14,085 nucleotides of DNA from CAZTDD01 sp964612675 (GCA_964612675.1 CAZTDD010000158.1:1-14085), one strand, 5' to 3'; positions 1 through 6,284 are shown, counted from the stretch's first letter. The notes: generated by a model from the letters alone, not told the origin. Made by a program: numbers and translations.

Positions 1-141
1 AAAAATCTACAGCTATCGCTGTTCCACGACCCCTAAAAACTGGGGAAAGTCCTGGTTGTTACCCACATTGACGCTGACAACAGCCCGGAATCTCTTGGGT
101 CGGGAAATGACAGTTTCATTCTCGGCGGGGAGAACCTGACA

Positions 142-903
142 GTGACTATTCGAAATACCTATGTTTCGTACGGCGACCGGTTCGGCTACCAGCTCCTTTC
201 CAGCGTCACGGTGAACATGGAAGGCACAGCCACGGAGCCAATCGTTGTGGATGGTGGTTTTGCCGGAATCGGCTCCACGGGAATCCGCTGCTTTGCAGGT
301 GACCACGTATGGAGTCACGTTCATGTGTTGAACACATGGAACGGTGTGGCGGTCGACTCCGACACGACGTTTTCTCTCGACGTAGACCATCTCTTGATCG
401 CGAACGTGAAAGACTGGGGACTCAGTTTCATTTACACTCCCCCGGCCGAGCGTAGTTTCACTTTCTCAGACAGTACGTTGTACAACAACCCCAACACCGT
501 AGTCTTCGATGCGACCAGTGACGATGCGGACCTGGATCGGGTCACAGTGACCTTCACGGATTCGGTCGTTGCAGGCTGGGAGGGCGATGAAATCTTTGTA
601 CAGACCTTCCTACCGGAACCGGCCCCGGATACCGCAACCTTCCCGAACGTCGTCCTGGATCACACGGCGGTCGTCGAAGAAGGCGACTATGCGGTCTTCT
701 TTGGGTACCGTGAGGAAGACATCACGGAAACCGGCCTGGTGAGTTCCGATCCGGCGTTTGTTTCGACCGATCCCACCGATGAAGGCTTCCTGCGCGTTTC
801 GGCGGATACGTACCAGACTGCGGCGTCCGACGGTGGACCATTGCGCGGTGCGGTTCCCTTTGCAGGCGAACCGGTAGGCGTCGATGCGTGGATGATGTTC
901 TGA
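142..903 (+). CDS. Beta-helix-like (probably secreted) protein, 3' part
   Basis: This looks like the C-terminal part of a right-handed parallel beta-helix protein. The translation is rich in short beta-strand repeats with Asn, Asp, Gly, Thr and Val, lacks long helices, and ends with a segment like the tails of such proteins (DPAFVSTDPTDEGFLRVSAD, then GGPLRGAVPFAG). No catalytic motif is visible, so no substrate can be assigned. The GTG at 142 is the first conventional start after the stop at 34-36 and has GGGGAG nine bases upstream. However, the same frame reads sensibly from 37 (KLGKVLVVTHIDADNSPESL), so the true gene probably begins before the window and GTG 142 may be spurious. The TAA at 34-36 would then be a nonsense mutation, a nearby frameshift or an edge error. 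Fold is inferred by composition only; no signal peptide is visible because the N-terminus is missing. Confidence 0.6.
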   Translation: MTIRNTYVSYGDRFGYQLLSSVTVNMEGTATEPIVVDGGFAGIGSTGIRCFAGDHVWSHVHVLNTWNGVAVDSDTTFSLDVDHLLIANVKDWGLSFIYTPPAERSFTFSDSTLYNNPNTVVFDATSDDADLDRVTVTFTDSVVAGWEGDEIFVQTFLPEPAPDTATFPNVVLDHTAVVEEGDYAVFFGYREEDITETGLVSSDPAFVSTDPTDEGFLRVSADTYQTAASDGGPLRGAVPFAGEPVGVDAWMMF

Positions 904-919
904 AACAGTCAACGGGTGG

Positions 920-959
920 CCCCGATTGCTCGAATTCGTCCATACGAAAGCAATCGGGG
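920..959 (+). terminator. Hairpin after the beta-helix gene, possible terminator
   Basis: An 11-bp perfect stem (CCCCGATTGCT at 920-930 with AGCAATCGGGG at 949-959) encloses an 18-base loop, starting 16 bases after the stop codon at 903. No T-tract follows on the plus strand, and none is visible on the minus side, where the converging PIN toxin gene ends at 1002. It may end transcription from both directions or protect mRNA ends; the intrinsic terminator call is tentative. Confidence 0.45.
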
Positions 960-1001
960 TGGTGAAGGAACAAGAGGGAGTCTCAACCGTATCGCCTGAT
1001 T

Positions 1002-1424
1002 CTATGGTCCATCGCCTTTCATAAGTACGATGAAACCCTCTTGCTCAAAATGGTGGTCATTGGTCAATATCTCTCTGATCGATTCCGATTTCATCACGTT
1101 CATCGAGATGCAGTCTTGTAGGCTATACTGTTTGTCGTGTCTGGCTTCATAGAGCGCCATTCCATCCTGAAAAGAAAAACGAGACTGCGGTGTGACCCGG
1201 ATATTCGCATTCGACAGAATCTCACGCACCATCTTCACAGCTGCGCGCCGCAGGTTTGGTCCGTATTTGGAAAAAGCTGTAAGAAACTCGCTGAGGACTT
1301 CATCCGTCGTTACAATTTGCACGTCCCCCAACTGTTGTCTTGCCACGTGGGCCTGTTCACTCCAAGGGTCTTGGGGTCTAGCAATCGCAATCCAATATAC
1401 AGCATCGGCGAACACGGTTTTCAT
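1002..1424 (-). CDS. PIN-domain ribonuclease toxin (VapC-like)
   Basis: A 140-residue PIN-domain protein, the usual VapC size. The four acidic residues expected to bind the catalytic metal are visible: Asp7 (VFADAVYW), Glu46 (VLSEFL), Asp104 (YSLQDCIS) and Asp123 (ILTNDHHF). Members of this family cut RNA, often tRNA or rRNA, when freed from their antitoxin. The ATG lies inside the end of the upstream gene (ATGA overlap), so translation is probably coupled, as in type II toxin-antitoxin operons. The partner upstream is unusually large for an antitoxin. The target RNA cannot be told from the sequence, and a non-toxin PIN nuclease role remains possible. All four key residues are present, so the enzyme looks intact. 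Confidence 0.85.
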   Translation of the reverse strand: MKTVFADAVYWIAIARPQDPWSEQAHVARQQLGDVQIVTTDEVLSEFLTAFSKYGPNLRRAAVKMVREILSNANIRVTPQSRFSFQDGMALYEARHDKQYSLQDCISMNVMKSESIREILTNDHHFEQEGFIVLMKGDGP

Positions 1425-2335
1425 TCATTCGACACCCCATAGAGGTAGTAATCGAGCCTATCCGTAAGGTCATGCGGTATTCTATCCCACTCTTCAGCAG
1501 GCACTTCTTTCGCCAGTCTTGCGAGCACATCCTCGATGGCCGGAGCGCTCGCATCGAAAACCGGCTCTTCACCACGAACAAGAGCGAGGGAGTCCACCGT
1601 TAGGATATGTCTCAACTTTCCCTGGGGAGAGAATTCTCCCCGTCCTGTTAGTCTCAGGCGCATCACTCTGTAGTCTTTGAGGGCGGTTGTGACCTGAGCT
1701 TCCTGCTCTTCCGTGAACGAGACTTGGACGCTCGTTCGGTTGTTGAGCCAAAGTTGGAACTTCCTTTGCCTGACATCTGCCTCGAGCACTTGTCCCGATA
1801 CATCTACATGGTCGTCATACAGCGGATCGGCCAAAGCGGTCAGTCGTTCGCGCTCACGTGATGTAATCGGGGTCGCACTTTTCCCTGGCGGAGAGAACTC
1901 CAACACCTCATCATCGGAAAGCGCTTGACCCAGCCGGCTGTATTCGGGTAGAAGTTCTCTAGGGAACTCATCCGGCAGCGCTGAATCTCCGTGTACTGCG
2001 TCGAACACACGGTAGGCTAGATCGACAGCCTCAGTCACCTCGGTAGGCTCGGGTTCCCAAAACTCGGGCTCCTCGGATTCCTCGATGAAGACCTCTAGAG
2101 GCGCAGTAGCACTGCCGTCCTCTATCCTACGGAGATATAGCCGCGTACGGTCTTCGAAATGTGGCGGTAGATTTGTACGGTCTGGATTTGCCTTCCGCCA
2201 CAGGGCTTTGGCCGTCTCGGCGACCATAGCCTGGAACTGCCGAAGCTCGCTGAGGGCGCTAAGGTCAAGAGCGTGGTCGCGGAAACGATCTCCCTTGAAC
2301 TGAAGTCTCGCTACTTCCTTCCAATGGCCGGACAT
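1421..2335 (-). CDS. Uncharacterised 304-aa protein, putative large antitoxin of the PIN toxin
   Basis: I do not recognise a named family. I chose the ATG at 2335 because GGGAGGGA precedes it closely; a GTG at 2362 would add nine residues but has no comparable site. Three parts can be seen. An N-terminal segment (1-90, starting WKEVARLQFKGDRFRDHALD) has a helix rich in Leu and Ala and ends in a strand before an acidic stretch. A linker (86-145) is very acidic. A basic-acidic beta-rich domain (180-253, GQVLEADVRQRKFQLWLNN, then a strand RVMRLRLTGRGEF) resembles a small barrel. The C-terminus (EEWDRIPHDLTDRLDYYLYG, 281-300) reads like a toxin-wrapping tail. It overlaps the PIN gene by four bases. 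From this arrangement I infer an antitoxin, but it is about three to four times longer than typical VapB proteins and no DNA-binding motif is obvious. Confidence 0.7.
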   Translation of the reverse strand: MSGHWKEVARLQFKGDRFRDHALDLSALSELRQFQAMVAETAKALWRKANPDRTNLPPHFEDRTRLYLRRIEDGSATAPLEVFIEESEEPEFWEPEPTEVTEAVDLAYRVFDAVHGDSALPDEFPRELLPEYSRLGQALSDDEVLEFSPPGKSATPITSRERERLTALADPLYDDHVDVSGQVLEADVRQRKFQLWLNNRTSVQVSFTEEQEAQVTTALKDYRVMRLRLTGRGEFSPQGKLRHILTVDSLALVRGEEPVFDASAPAIEDVLARLAKEVPAEEWDRIPHDLTDRLDYYLYGVSNE

Positions 2336-2372
2336 TGTACTCCCTCCCGTGACCTCGATCACTGGATTCCTA

Positions 2373-2382
2373 GGTGGCCACC
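2373..2382. promoter_or_regulatory. Perfect palindrome, possible operator of the PIN module
   Basis: GGTGGCCACC is perfectly self-complementary and lies 38 bases upstream of the ATG of the 304-residue gene, between it and any promoter further out. Such a site could bind a dimeric autoregulator, as is common in toxin-antitoxin operons. Ten-bp palindromes also occur by chance, so this is weak. Confidence 0.2.
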
Positions 2383-2495
2383 ACCTTTCACGATGATGCC
2401 GCTATGCTACAGACTTCGATTGCAGGCTGCAAGATTTGGATTTTTCTGTCTTTGCAATGTGAGGAAAGCGAGGGGGAAAAAGGCTGCTCCCCGAA

Positions 2496-2516
2496 ATCCA
2501 ACCCCGAGACGAGCGA
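2496..2516 (+). repeat. Direct repeat copy 1 flanking the DUF433-DUF5615 module
   Basis: This 21-base stretch (core CCAACCCCGAGACGAGCGA) matches 3501-3521 (core CCAACCCCGGGGCGAGCGA) at 18 of 21 positions by eye, in the same orientation. The pair brackets the plus-strand toxin-antitoxin module, with copies about 1.0 kb apart. No integrase or transposase is present, so an attachment-site role is only a guess. Confidence 0.45.
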
Positions 2517-2688
2517 GTATGAGTTTTTCTTGGACACCCTTCAGGCAGGGTGGGAGTAGAACCAACCAGTCGTTTGGACGGAAGCCGAGCTGCAAAGATT
2601 CAATCTGATTCAATAATCCTCATCACCGGCCCGACACCCGTACCTGCACCACCGCACGAAATGCATGGACTCACATAGAACCCAGATA

Positions 2689-2725
2689 TTGACAAAACGA
2701 GCCACAATGCGCACGTTATAATGTG
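2689..2725 (+). promoter_or_regulatory. Promoter with overlapping palindrome for the DUF433-DUF5615 operon
   Basis: A perfect TATAAT at 2717-2722 is preceded by a perfect TTGACA at 2689-2694, but the spacer is 22 bases, longer than the usual 16-18, so basal use of the two together is doubtful. TATAAT sits inside CACGTTATAATGTG (2712-2725), a palindrome with one imperfect pair. A repressor bound there would cover the -10 box. Transcription would begin near 2730, about 90 bases before the start codon at 2821. The likely repressor is the DUF433 antitoxin, alone or with toxin; this is inference from the general behaviour of such operons. Confidence 0.5.
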
Positions 2726-2820
2726 TACGTTTTGCAGCCTGGCATGATGAGCGGTAGTGCGCCTGCCGACCGATGTCCCCCGGCAGTTGTTCTGAAAGAA
2801 ACAAGAACAGGAGAATGAAG

Positions 2821-3051
2821 ATGGATTGGCGAGAACGAATCATTGTTGATGAGGAGATTCTGACCGGGAAACCCATCGTGAAAGGTACACGGATTTCTGT
2901 TGAATTCGTTATTGATCTATTGGCGCGGGGCTGGACAGCGGAACAAATAATCCAAGAATACGATCATTTGACTCCTGACGACATCCAAGCCTGCCTGGCT
3001 TATGCCAGTGAAGTATTGAAGAGCGAGAAAGTATACTTACTCCCCGTATGA
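2821..3051 (+). CDS. DUF433-domain antitoxin
   Basis: A 76-residue protein with the typical DUF433 pattern: IIVDEEILTGKPIVKGTRIS (7-26), then VEFVIDLLARGWTAEQIIQE and a final helix containing DDIQACLAYASEVL. DUF433 proteins carry a winged helix-turn-helix-like fold and are found as antitoxins beside DUF5615 PIN-like toxins. I chose ATG 2821 because AGGAG (2809-2813) stands seven bases away; ATG 2815 is only one base from that site, and a start at 2773 would add a non-conserved tail. The stop codon overlaps a possible ATG of the next gene (ATGA, 3048-3051), showing tight coupling. It probably neutralises the downstream toxin and represses the operon through the palindrome at 2712-2725. Family assignment is by recall of the motif pattern. 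Confidence 0.88.
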   Translation: MDWRERIIVDEEILTGKPIVKGTRISVEFVIDLLARGWTAEQIIQEYDHLTPDDIQACLAYASEVLKSEKVYLLPV

Positions 3052-3068
3052 CAGGAGTGGGTTTCCTC

Positions 3069-3437
3069 ATGAAGTTCATTGTAAATGAGAACATTCCAGT
3101 AACGCTTATTGTGCAACTGCGAAAAGCGGGACACGATGTTCTTTCGGTCAAAGAATCAATGAGGGGAGAAAAAGACGAAATCATTCTGGAGAAGGCCCAA
3201 AGCGAATCACGGATTATTGTCACGCAAGACAAAGATTTTGGGGAACTGGCTTTCGAAAGACGGTTAGCGGCCTTTTGTGGTGTTATCCTCTTTCGTGTAT
3301 CTGGGAAAACACCTGACGAAGACAACCAGCGCATGATTCGAGCCATCGAAAGCCGCACGGACTGGCCGGGGCATTTCTCCGTAATCACTGACACAAAAAT
3401 TCGGATGCGCCCATTCTTCATCAATAATCAAGCATGA
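3069..3437 (+). CDS. DUF5615 PIN-like toxin
   Basis: A 122-residue protein with the DUF5615 layout: an N-terminal strand MKFIVNENIP followed by a helix and GHDVLSV, a middle IILEKAQSESRIIVTQDKDFGEL (acidic Asp54 and Asp56) and GVILFRVSG. These are PIN-like nucleases paired with DUF433 antitoxins. ATG 3069 gives the standard family N-terminus and has AGGAG eleven bases upstream. ATG 3048 overlaps the antitoxin stop codon but would add seven unconserved residues. The first acidic position of PIN folds is Asn6 here (VNEN rather than VDEN); Asn is, as I recall, a frequent variant in this family, so loss of activity cannot be assumed. The target RNA is unknown. The two genes form one operon, spaced or overlapping within about 20 bases. 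Confidence 0.86.
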   Translation: MKFIVNENIPVTLIVQLRKAGHDVLSVKESMRGEKDEIILEKAQSESRIIVTQDKDFGELAFERRLAAFCGVILFRVSGKTPDEDNQRMIRAIESRTDWPGHFSVITDTKIRMRPFFINNQA

Positions 3438-3548
3438 CGGAACAACATACTGCAATCAAACGTCCGTTCTTGAAGTAGGAGAGAAAGCAAACGCCCAGGA
3501 TTCCAACCCCGGGGCGAGCGAAAATCCCCACAACTTCTCAGTCCGAGT
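3438..3548. other. Spacer between the DUF5615 gene and the tandem repeat array
   Basis: No gene is seen. The stretch contains the second copy of the imperfect direct repeat (3501-3521) and then enters the 81-bp repeat array. No clear hairpin terminator with a T-tract follows the DUF5615 stop. Confidence 0.5.
3501..3521 (+). repeat. Direct repeat copy 2 flanking the DUF433-DUF5615 module
   Basis: Partner of 2496-2516, matching at 18 of 21 positions in the same orientation. It lies 63 bases after the toxin stop codon and just before the 81-bp tandem array. Confidence 0.45.
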
Positions 3549-3883
3549 CCATTAGCAAACTGATGCTCCTCCCCACCCATCGCAACGAGGATCAGACTGC
3601 CGATACCCGTACAGCGTATCGAATCGAGTCCATTAGCAAACTGATGTTCCNNNNNNNNNNNNNNNNNNNNNNNNNNNNNNNNNNNNNNNNNNNNNNNNNN
3701 NNNNNNNNNNNNNNNNNNNNNNNNNNNNNNNNNNNNNNNNNNNNNNNNNNCGCAACGAGGATCAAACTGCCGATACCCGTACAGCGTATCGAATCGAGTC
3801 CATTAGCAAACTGATGTTCCTCCCCACCCATCGCAACGAGGATCAAACTGCCGATACCCGTACAGCGTATCGAATCGAGTCCA
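3549..3883. repeat. 81-bp tandem repeat array (minisatellite), interrupted by assembly gap
   Basis: The word ATTAGCAAAC starts at 3551 and 3632, then at 3802 after the gap, and ATTA returns at 3883: the intact intervals are 81 bases. Copies are nearly identical; the first differs by GATGCTCCT for GATGTTCCT and ATCAGACTG for ATCAAACTG. At least four copies or part-copies are visible, and the real number is unknown because the gap falls inside. Each unit contains the short inverted pair CGATAC/GTATCG around nine bases. In prs orientation each unit also contains a GGGGAGGA-like site and an ATG opening a 13-codon frame ending TGA. The array ends exactly at the prs stop codon. Eighty-one is divisible by three and one frame on each strand stays open, but composition does not suggest a real protein. 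Confidence 0.9.
3651..3750. other. Assembly gap of 100 N
   Basis: A run of exactly 100 undetermined bases lies inside the 81-bp repeat array. The distance between equivalent repeat words across the gap (170 bases) is not a multiple of 81, so the 100 is a placeholder and not a measured length. Confidence 0.97.
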
Positions 3884-4852
3884 TTAAAAATCCTCAAACG
3901 GGGAAAACAACACACTGACCGATTCGCCGTTATGGATTCGGCGGATGGCTTTGGCAAACATCTCAGCGACCGATAGAACCTTGATCTTGTCGGTCCGTTT
4001 CTCGCCTTCCACCGGGATCGTGTTGGTAACCACAACCTCTTTCAGACTGGACGCTTTGATCCGTTCGATCGCCTTCCCCACAAGGACCGGATGAACCGCA
4101 CCAGCGCTTATCTCCACAGCCCCGTGTGCTTCAAGGGCCTCCACCGTATTGATAAGCGAACCGCCGGTGCTGATCTCGTCATCCACAATGATCGTACGCT
4201 TCCCTTTGACCTCGCCGATCATATGCTGGACAACGGAATCGTCCTGGTTCCCGGTACGGCGTTTGTCGACAATGGCGAGAGGCAACTGCAGATGCCGGGC
4301 GATATTCTCCCCACGCTTGGCGCTGCCCGCGTCCGGGGCAACGACAACACAGTCGGTAAGGTCCTGTTTGTTCCAATAATCCACCAGAATCGGGGTGGCG
4401 AGCAGGTGATCGGTGGGCACACGGAAGAACCCCTGAATCTGGAATGAATGCAAGTTCATTGTCAAAATCCGGTCCGCCCCGGCGGCCTCCAACAGGTCCG
4501 CCATCAGGCGCGCCGCAATCGAGATCCTCGGCTGGTCCTTTTTGTCCGAGCGAACATACGGGAAATACGGCAGTACCGCCGTCACACGATGCGCCGATGC
4601 GTGTTTCAAGGCGTCGATCATGAGAAGCAATTCCATGAGACGCGTGTTGACCGGCGAGCACGATGTTTGAACAACGAACACATCGCATTCCCGCACGTTC
4701 TCCTGGACCTTGACGAATAGGTTTTCGTTGGCGAACTCGACGATCTCCGCTTTGCCGGGTTCGATATCGAGCTTGTGACAGATTTCGCGTACTAGACTTT
4801 TACTTGCGTTTCCGCTGAATACTTTCAGCCCGCGTCCGATTCTCTCGGGCAT
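3884..4852 (-). CDS. prs: Ribose-phosphate pyrophosphokinase (PRPP synthetase)
   Basis: Makes 5-phosphoribosyl-1-diphosphate from ribose-5-phosphate and ATP, in the cytoplasm, for purine, pyrimidine, histidine, tryptophan and NAD synthesis. The 322-residue length fits the family. Visible motifs: GLKVFSGNAS at the N-terminus, the flexible-loop region PYFPYVRSDKKDQPR (95-109), NLHSFQIQGFF with His135, and the PRPP-binding loop IIVDDEISTGGS (221-232). That loop usually reads DDMIDTAGT in common bacterial enzymes, so this is a variant subtype. I chose ATG 4852 because AGGGA stands eight bases away; a start at 4912 would run into the upstream acetate-kinase gene. It follows that gene by 19 bases on the same strand, so they are probably one operon. 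The TAA stop overlaps the start of the 81-bp repeat array, leaving no unique 3' flank. Confidence 0.95.
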   Translation of the reverse strand: MPERIGRGLKVFSGNASKSLVREICHKLDIEPGKAEIVEFANENLFVKVQENVRECDVFVVQTSCSPVNTRLMELLLMIDALKHASAHRVTAVLPYFPYVRSDKKDQPRISIAARLMADLLEAAGADRILTMNLHSFQIQGFFRVPTDHLLATPILVDYWNKQDLTDCVVVAPDAGSAKRGENIARHLQLPLAIVDKRRTGNQDDSVVQHMIGEVKGKRTIIVDDEISTGGSLINTVEALEAHGAVEISAGAVHPVLVGKAIERIKASSLKEVVVTNTIPVEGEKRTDKIKVLSVAEMFAKAIRRIHNGESVSVLFSPFEDF

Positions 4853-4871
4853 GGTCTTTCCCTCACTCTTC

Positions 4872-6074
4872 TCAGGATCTGTTTGCGAGTAATTCCGACG
4901 CTGCTCTGGCAACGATCAATTCCTCGTTTGTCGGGACAAGCCAGACCGCGATCCGGCTGTCGTCTGTGCTGACGCAGGTCTCCTCGCCGGAGGCCTCTCT
5001 ATTCTTACTCCGATCCAGGCAAATCCCCAACGGTTCCAGCCCCGTACAAATACGCTCGCGGATTCCCGCTCCGCGCTCGCCGATCCCGCCGGTGAACACT
5101 ACGGCGTCGACTTCCCCCAGCACAGCCGTATAGGCCCCAACGCATTTCTTAGCATCATAGCAAAATGCATCCAATGCCAGCCGCGCTTCGTCGTTACCGT
5201 CTGCTGCGGCGTCCTCGATGTCTCGTACATCCGCCGACACACCCGAGAGCCCCAGAAACCCGCTCTTCTTGGTGAGCTGCTTCACCATCTCCTTGATCGA
5301 GAGCCCGGTCTCTTGCATGACATACAGCACGACGAACGGGTCGAGTTCCCCGTGCCGGGTCCCGTGAAACAGACCGGACTGCGGGGAGAACCCCATGCTG
5401 GTATCGACACTTCTCCCGCCACGAACAGCGCAAATCGAGGACGAACCCCCGAGATGACAGGAGATCAGATTCGTTTCTTCCTTTTGTTTCGCGAGGAGCT
5501 GCGGGGTGCGTTCCGAGATATACCGGTGAGACGCTCCGTGGAACCCGTACCGTCGAACCCCATATTGCTCGCGCCATTCCTTCGGCACCGCGTACACCTT
5601 CGCATAGTCCGGCATGGTCGTATGGAATGCAGGCTCGAACAAACCGATCAGCGGCGTTTCCGGCATGATGTCCCGGAAAATCCGGATAGCGTCGATGTAC
5701 GGAGGATTATGCGCCGGTGCGAGGAGTGTGTACTCTTCCATTCCTTTCAGGACATCCTCGGTAATTCGCACGCAGCCCTCATACCCCTTCGCGATCACCG
5801 TCTTGAATCCCACAGCCGCAATCTCGTCCAAACTGGATAGGACAGCGGTCGGCCCCTGTGTCAGAACCGAGATCATCCGCCGCACCGCCGCCTCGTAATC
5901 GACCAAAGGTTCTGTGGCGGATTCTTTTCGCTCTTCGGTGCTCCAGGAGAGAATCGCGTCATCGCTGCCGATCCGCTCGAACCGGCCGAGCGCCAGCGAT
6001 TCCTCTTCGGGGAATCGGATTAGTTGATATTTCAGGGAGGTGCTGCCGACATTCGCAACAAGGATATTGGTCAT
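4872..6074 (-). CDS. Acetate/propionate-family kinase (divergent acetate kinase)
   Basis: A 400-residue member of the acetokinase family, which moves phosphate between acyl phosphate and ADP. Family signatures: NVGSTSLKYQL (8-18), AHNPPYIDA (121-129), GVRRYGFHGASHRYIS (172-187), CHLGGSSS (206-213), DTSMGFSPQSGL, GTRHGELDP (238-246) and PTNEEL (381-386). It departs from classical AckA at sites usually tied to catalysis: GFKTVIAKG (89-97) replaces the GHRVVHGG segment, FEPAFH (146-151) replaces FDTAFH, and HLGG replaces HLGN. Arg240 and Glu384-385 remain. These changes match a separate subgroup I recall from environmental bacteria, so substrate preference is uncertain, and no pta gene is nearby to support acetate formation. 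Start ATG 6074 has GAGG eight bases upstream. It precedes prs on the same strand. Confidence 0.88.
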   Translation of the reverse strand: MTNILVANVGSTSLKYQLIRFPEEESLALGRFERIGSDDAILSWSTEERKESATEPLVDYEAAVRRMISVLTQGPTAVLSSLDEIAAVGFKTVIAKGYEGCVRITEDVLKGMEEYTLLAPAHNPPYIDAIRIFRDIMPETPLIGLFEPAFHTTMPDYAKVYAVPKEWREQYGVRRYGFHGASHRYISERTPQLLAKQKEETNLISCHLGGSSSICAVRGGRSVDTSMGFSPQSGLFHGTRHGELDPFVVLYVMQETGLSIKEMVKQLTKKSGFLGLSGVSADVRDIEDAAADGNDEARLALDAFCYDAKKCVGAYTAVLGEVDAVVFTGGIGERGAGIRERICTGLEPLGICLDRSKNREASGEETCVSTDDSRIAVWLVPTNEELIVARAASELLANRS

Positions 6075-6156
6075 CGTAGAAACCTCAACCGAGCCGTTTG
6101 GTTATAGAGCAGACATTGAGTTTTTCAGGCCGGAGCCGTGCCCGACACCGCTCAGC

Positions 6157-6185
6157 AATGTGGCATATCGTCCGTGAGCTGTCAA
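6157..6185 (-). promoter_or_regulatory. Candidate sigma-70 promoter for the acetate kinase-prs operon
   Basis: On the minus strand TTGACA (6185-6180) is followed, after 17 bases, by CACATT (6162-6157). The -35 is perfect and the spacing ideal, but the -10 matches TATAAT at only three of six positions. The start of transcription would fall about 75 bases upstream of the ATG at 6074. Confidence 0.35.
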
Positions 6186-6284
6186 CGACGATAAATAGAC
6201 CCATCCCCGTGTCATTCTTCCATCCGCTCACGGTATCTTCTACGATTGGAGTTGCTTAACACCTATTCATTGGAGAATTGTCGT

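Larger units (their letters stand above)
2336..2820. other. Divergent intergenic region between two toxin-antitoxin modules
   Basis: No convincing gene lies here. Short open frames exist on both strands but lack protein-like composition or good start sites. The region must hold the promoters of both modules. Near the minus-strand gene there is a perfect 10-bp palindrome (GGTGGCCACC, 2373-2382). One copy of an imperfect direct repeat sits at 2496-2516, and a promoter-like TATAAT inside an imperfect palindrome sits at 2712-2725. Confidence 0.6.

Noticed and set aside
2374..2613. Small genes between the two toxin-antitoxin modules
   Set aside because: Several overlapping frames exist on both strands, none with a good start site or recognisable composition; one contains the direct repeat.
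3549..3883. CRISPR array
   Set aside because: The units are identical end to end with an 81-bp period and no unique spacers between short repeats; no cas genes are present. It is a tandem minisatellite.
3563..4035. Open frames running through the 81-bp repeats on both strands as a repeat protein gene
   Set aside because: They stay open only because 81 is divisible by three and they span N bases. Their translations show no protein-like pattern, and the minus frame overlaps prs in a different frame.
4853..4912. N-terminal extension of prs to ATG 4912
   Set aside because: It would overlap the end of the acetate kinase gene and adds residues not seen in PRPP synthetases; ATG 4852 has a better ribosome site.
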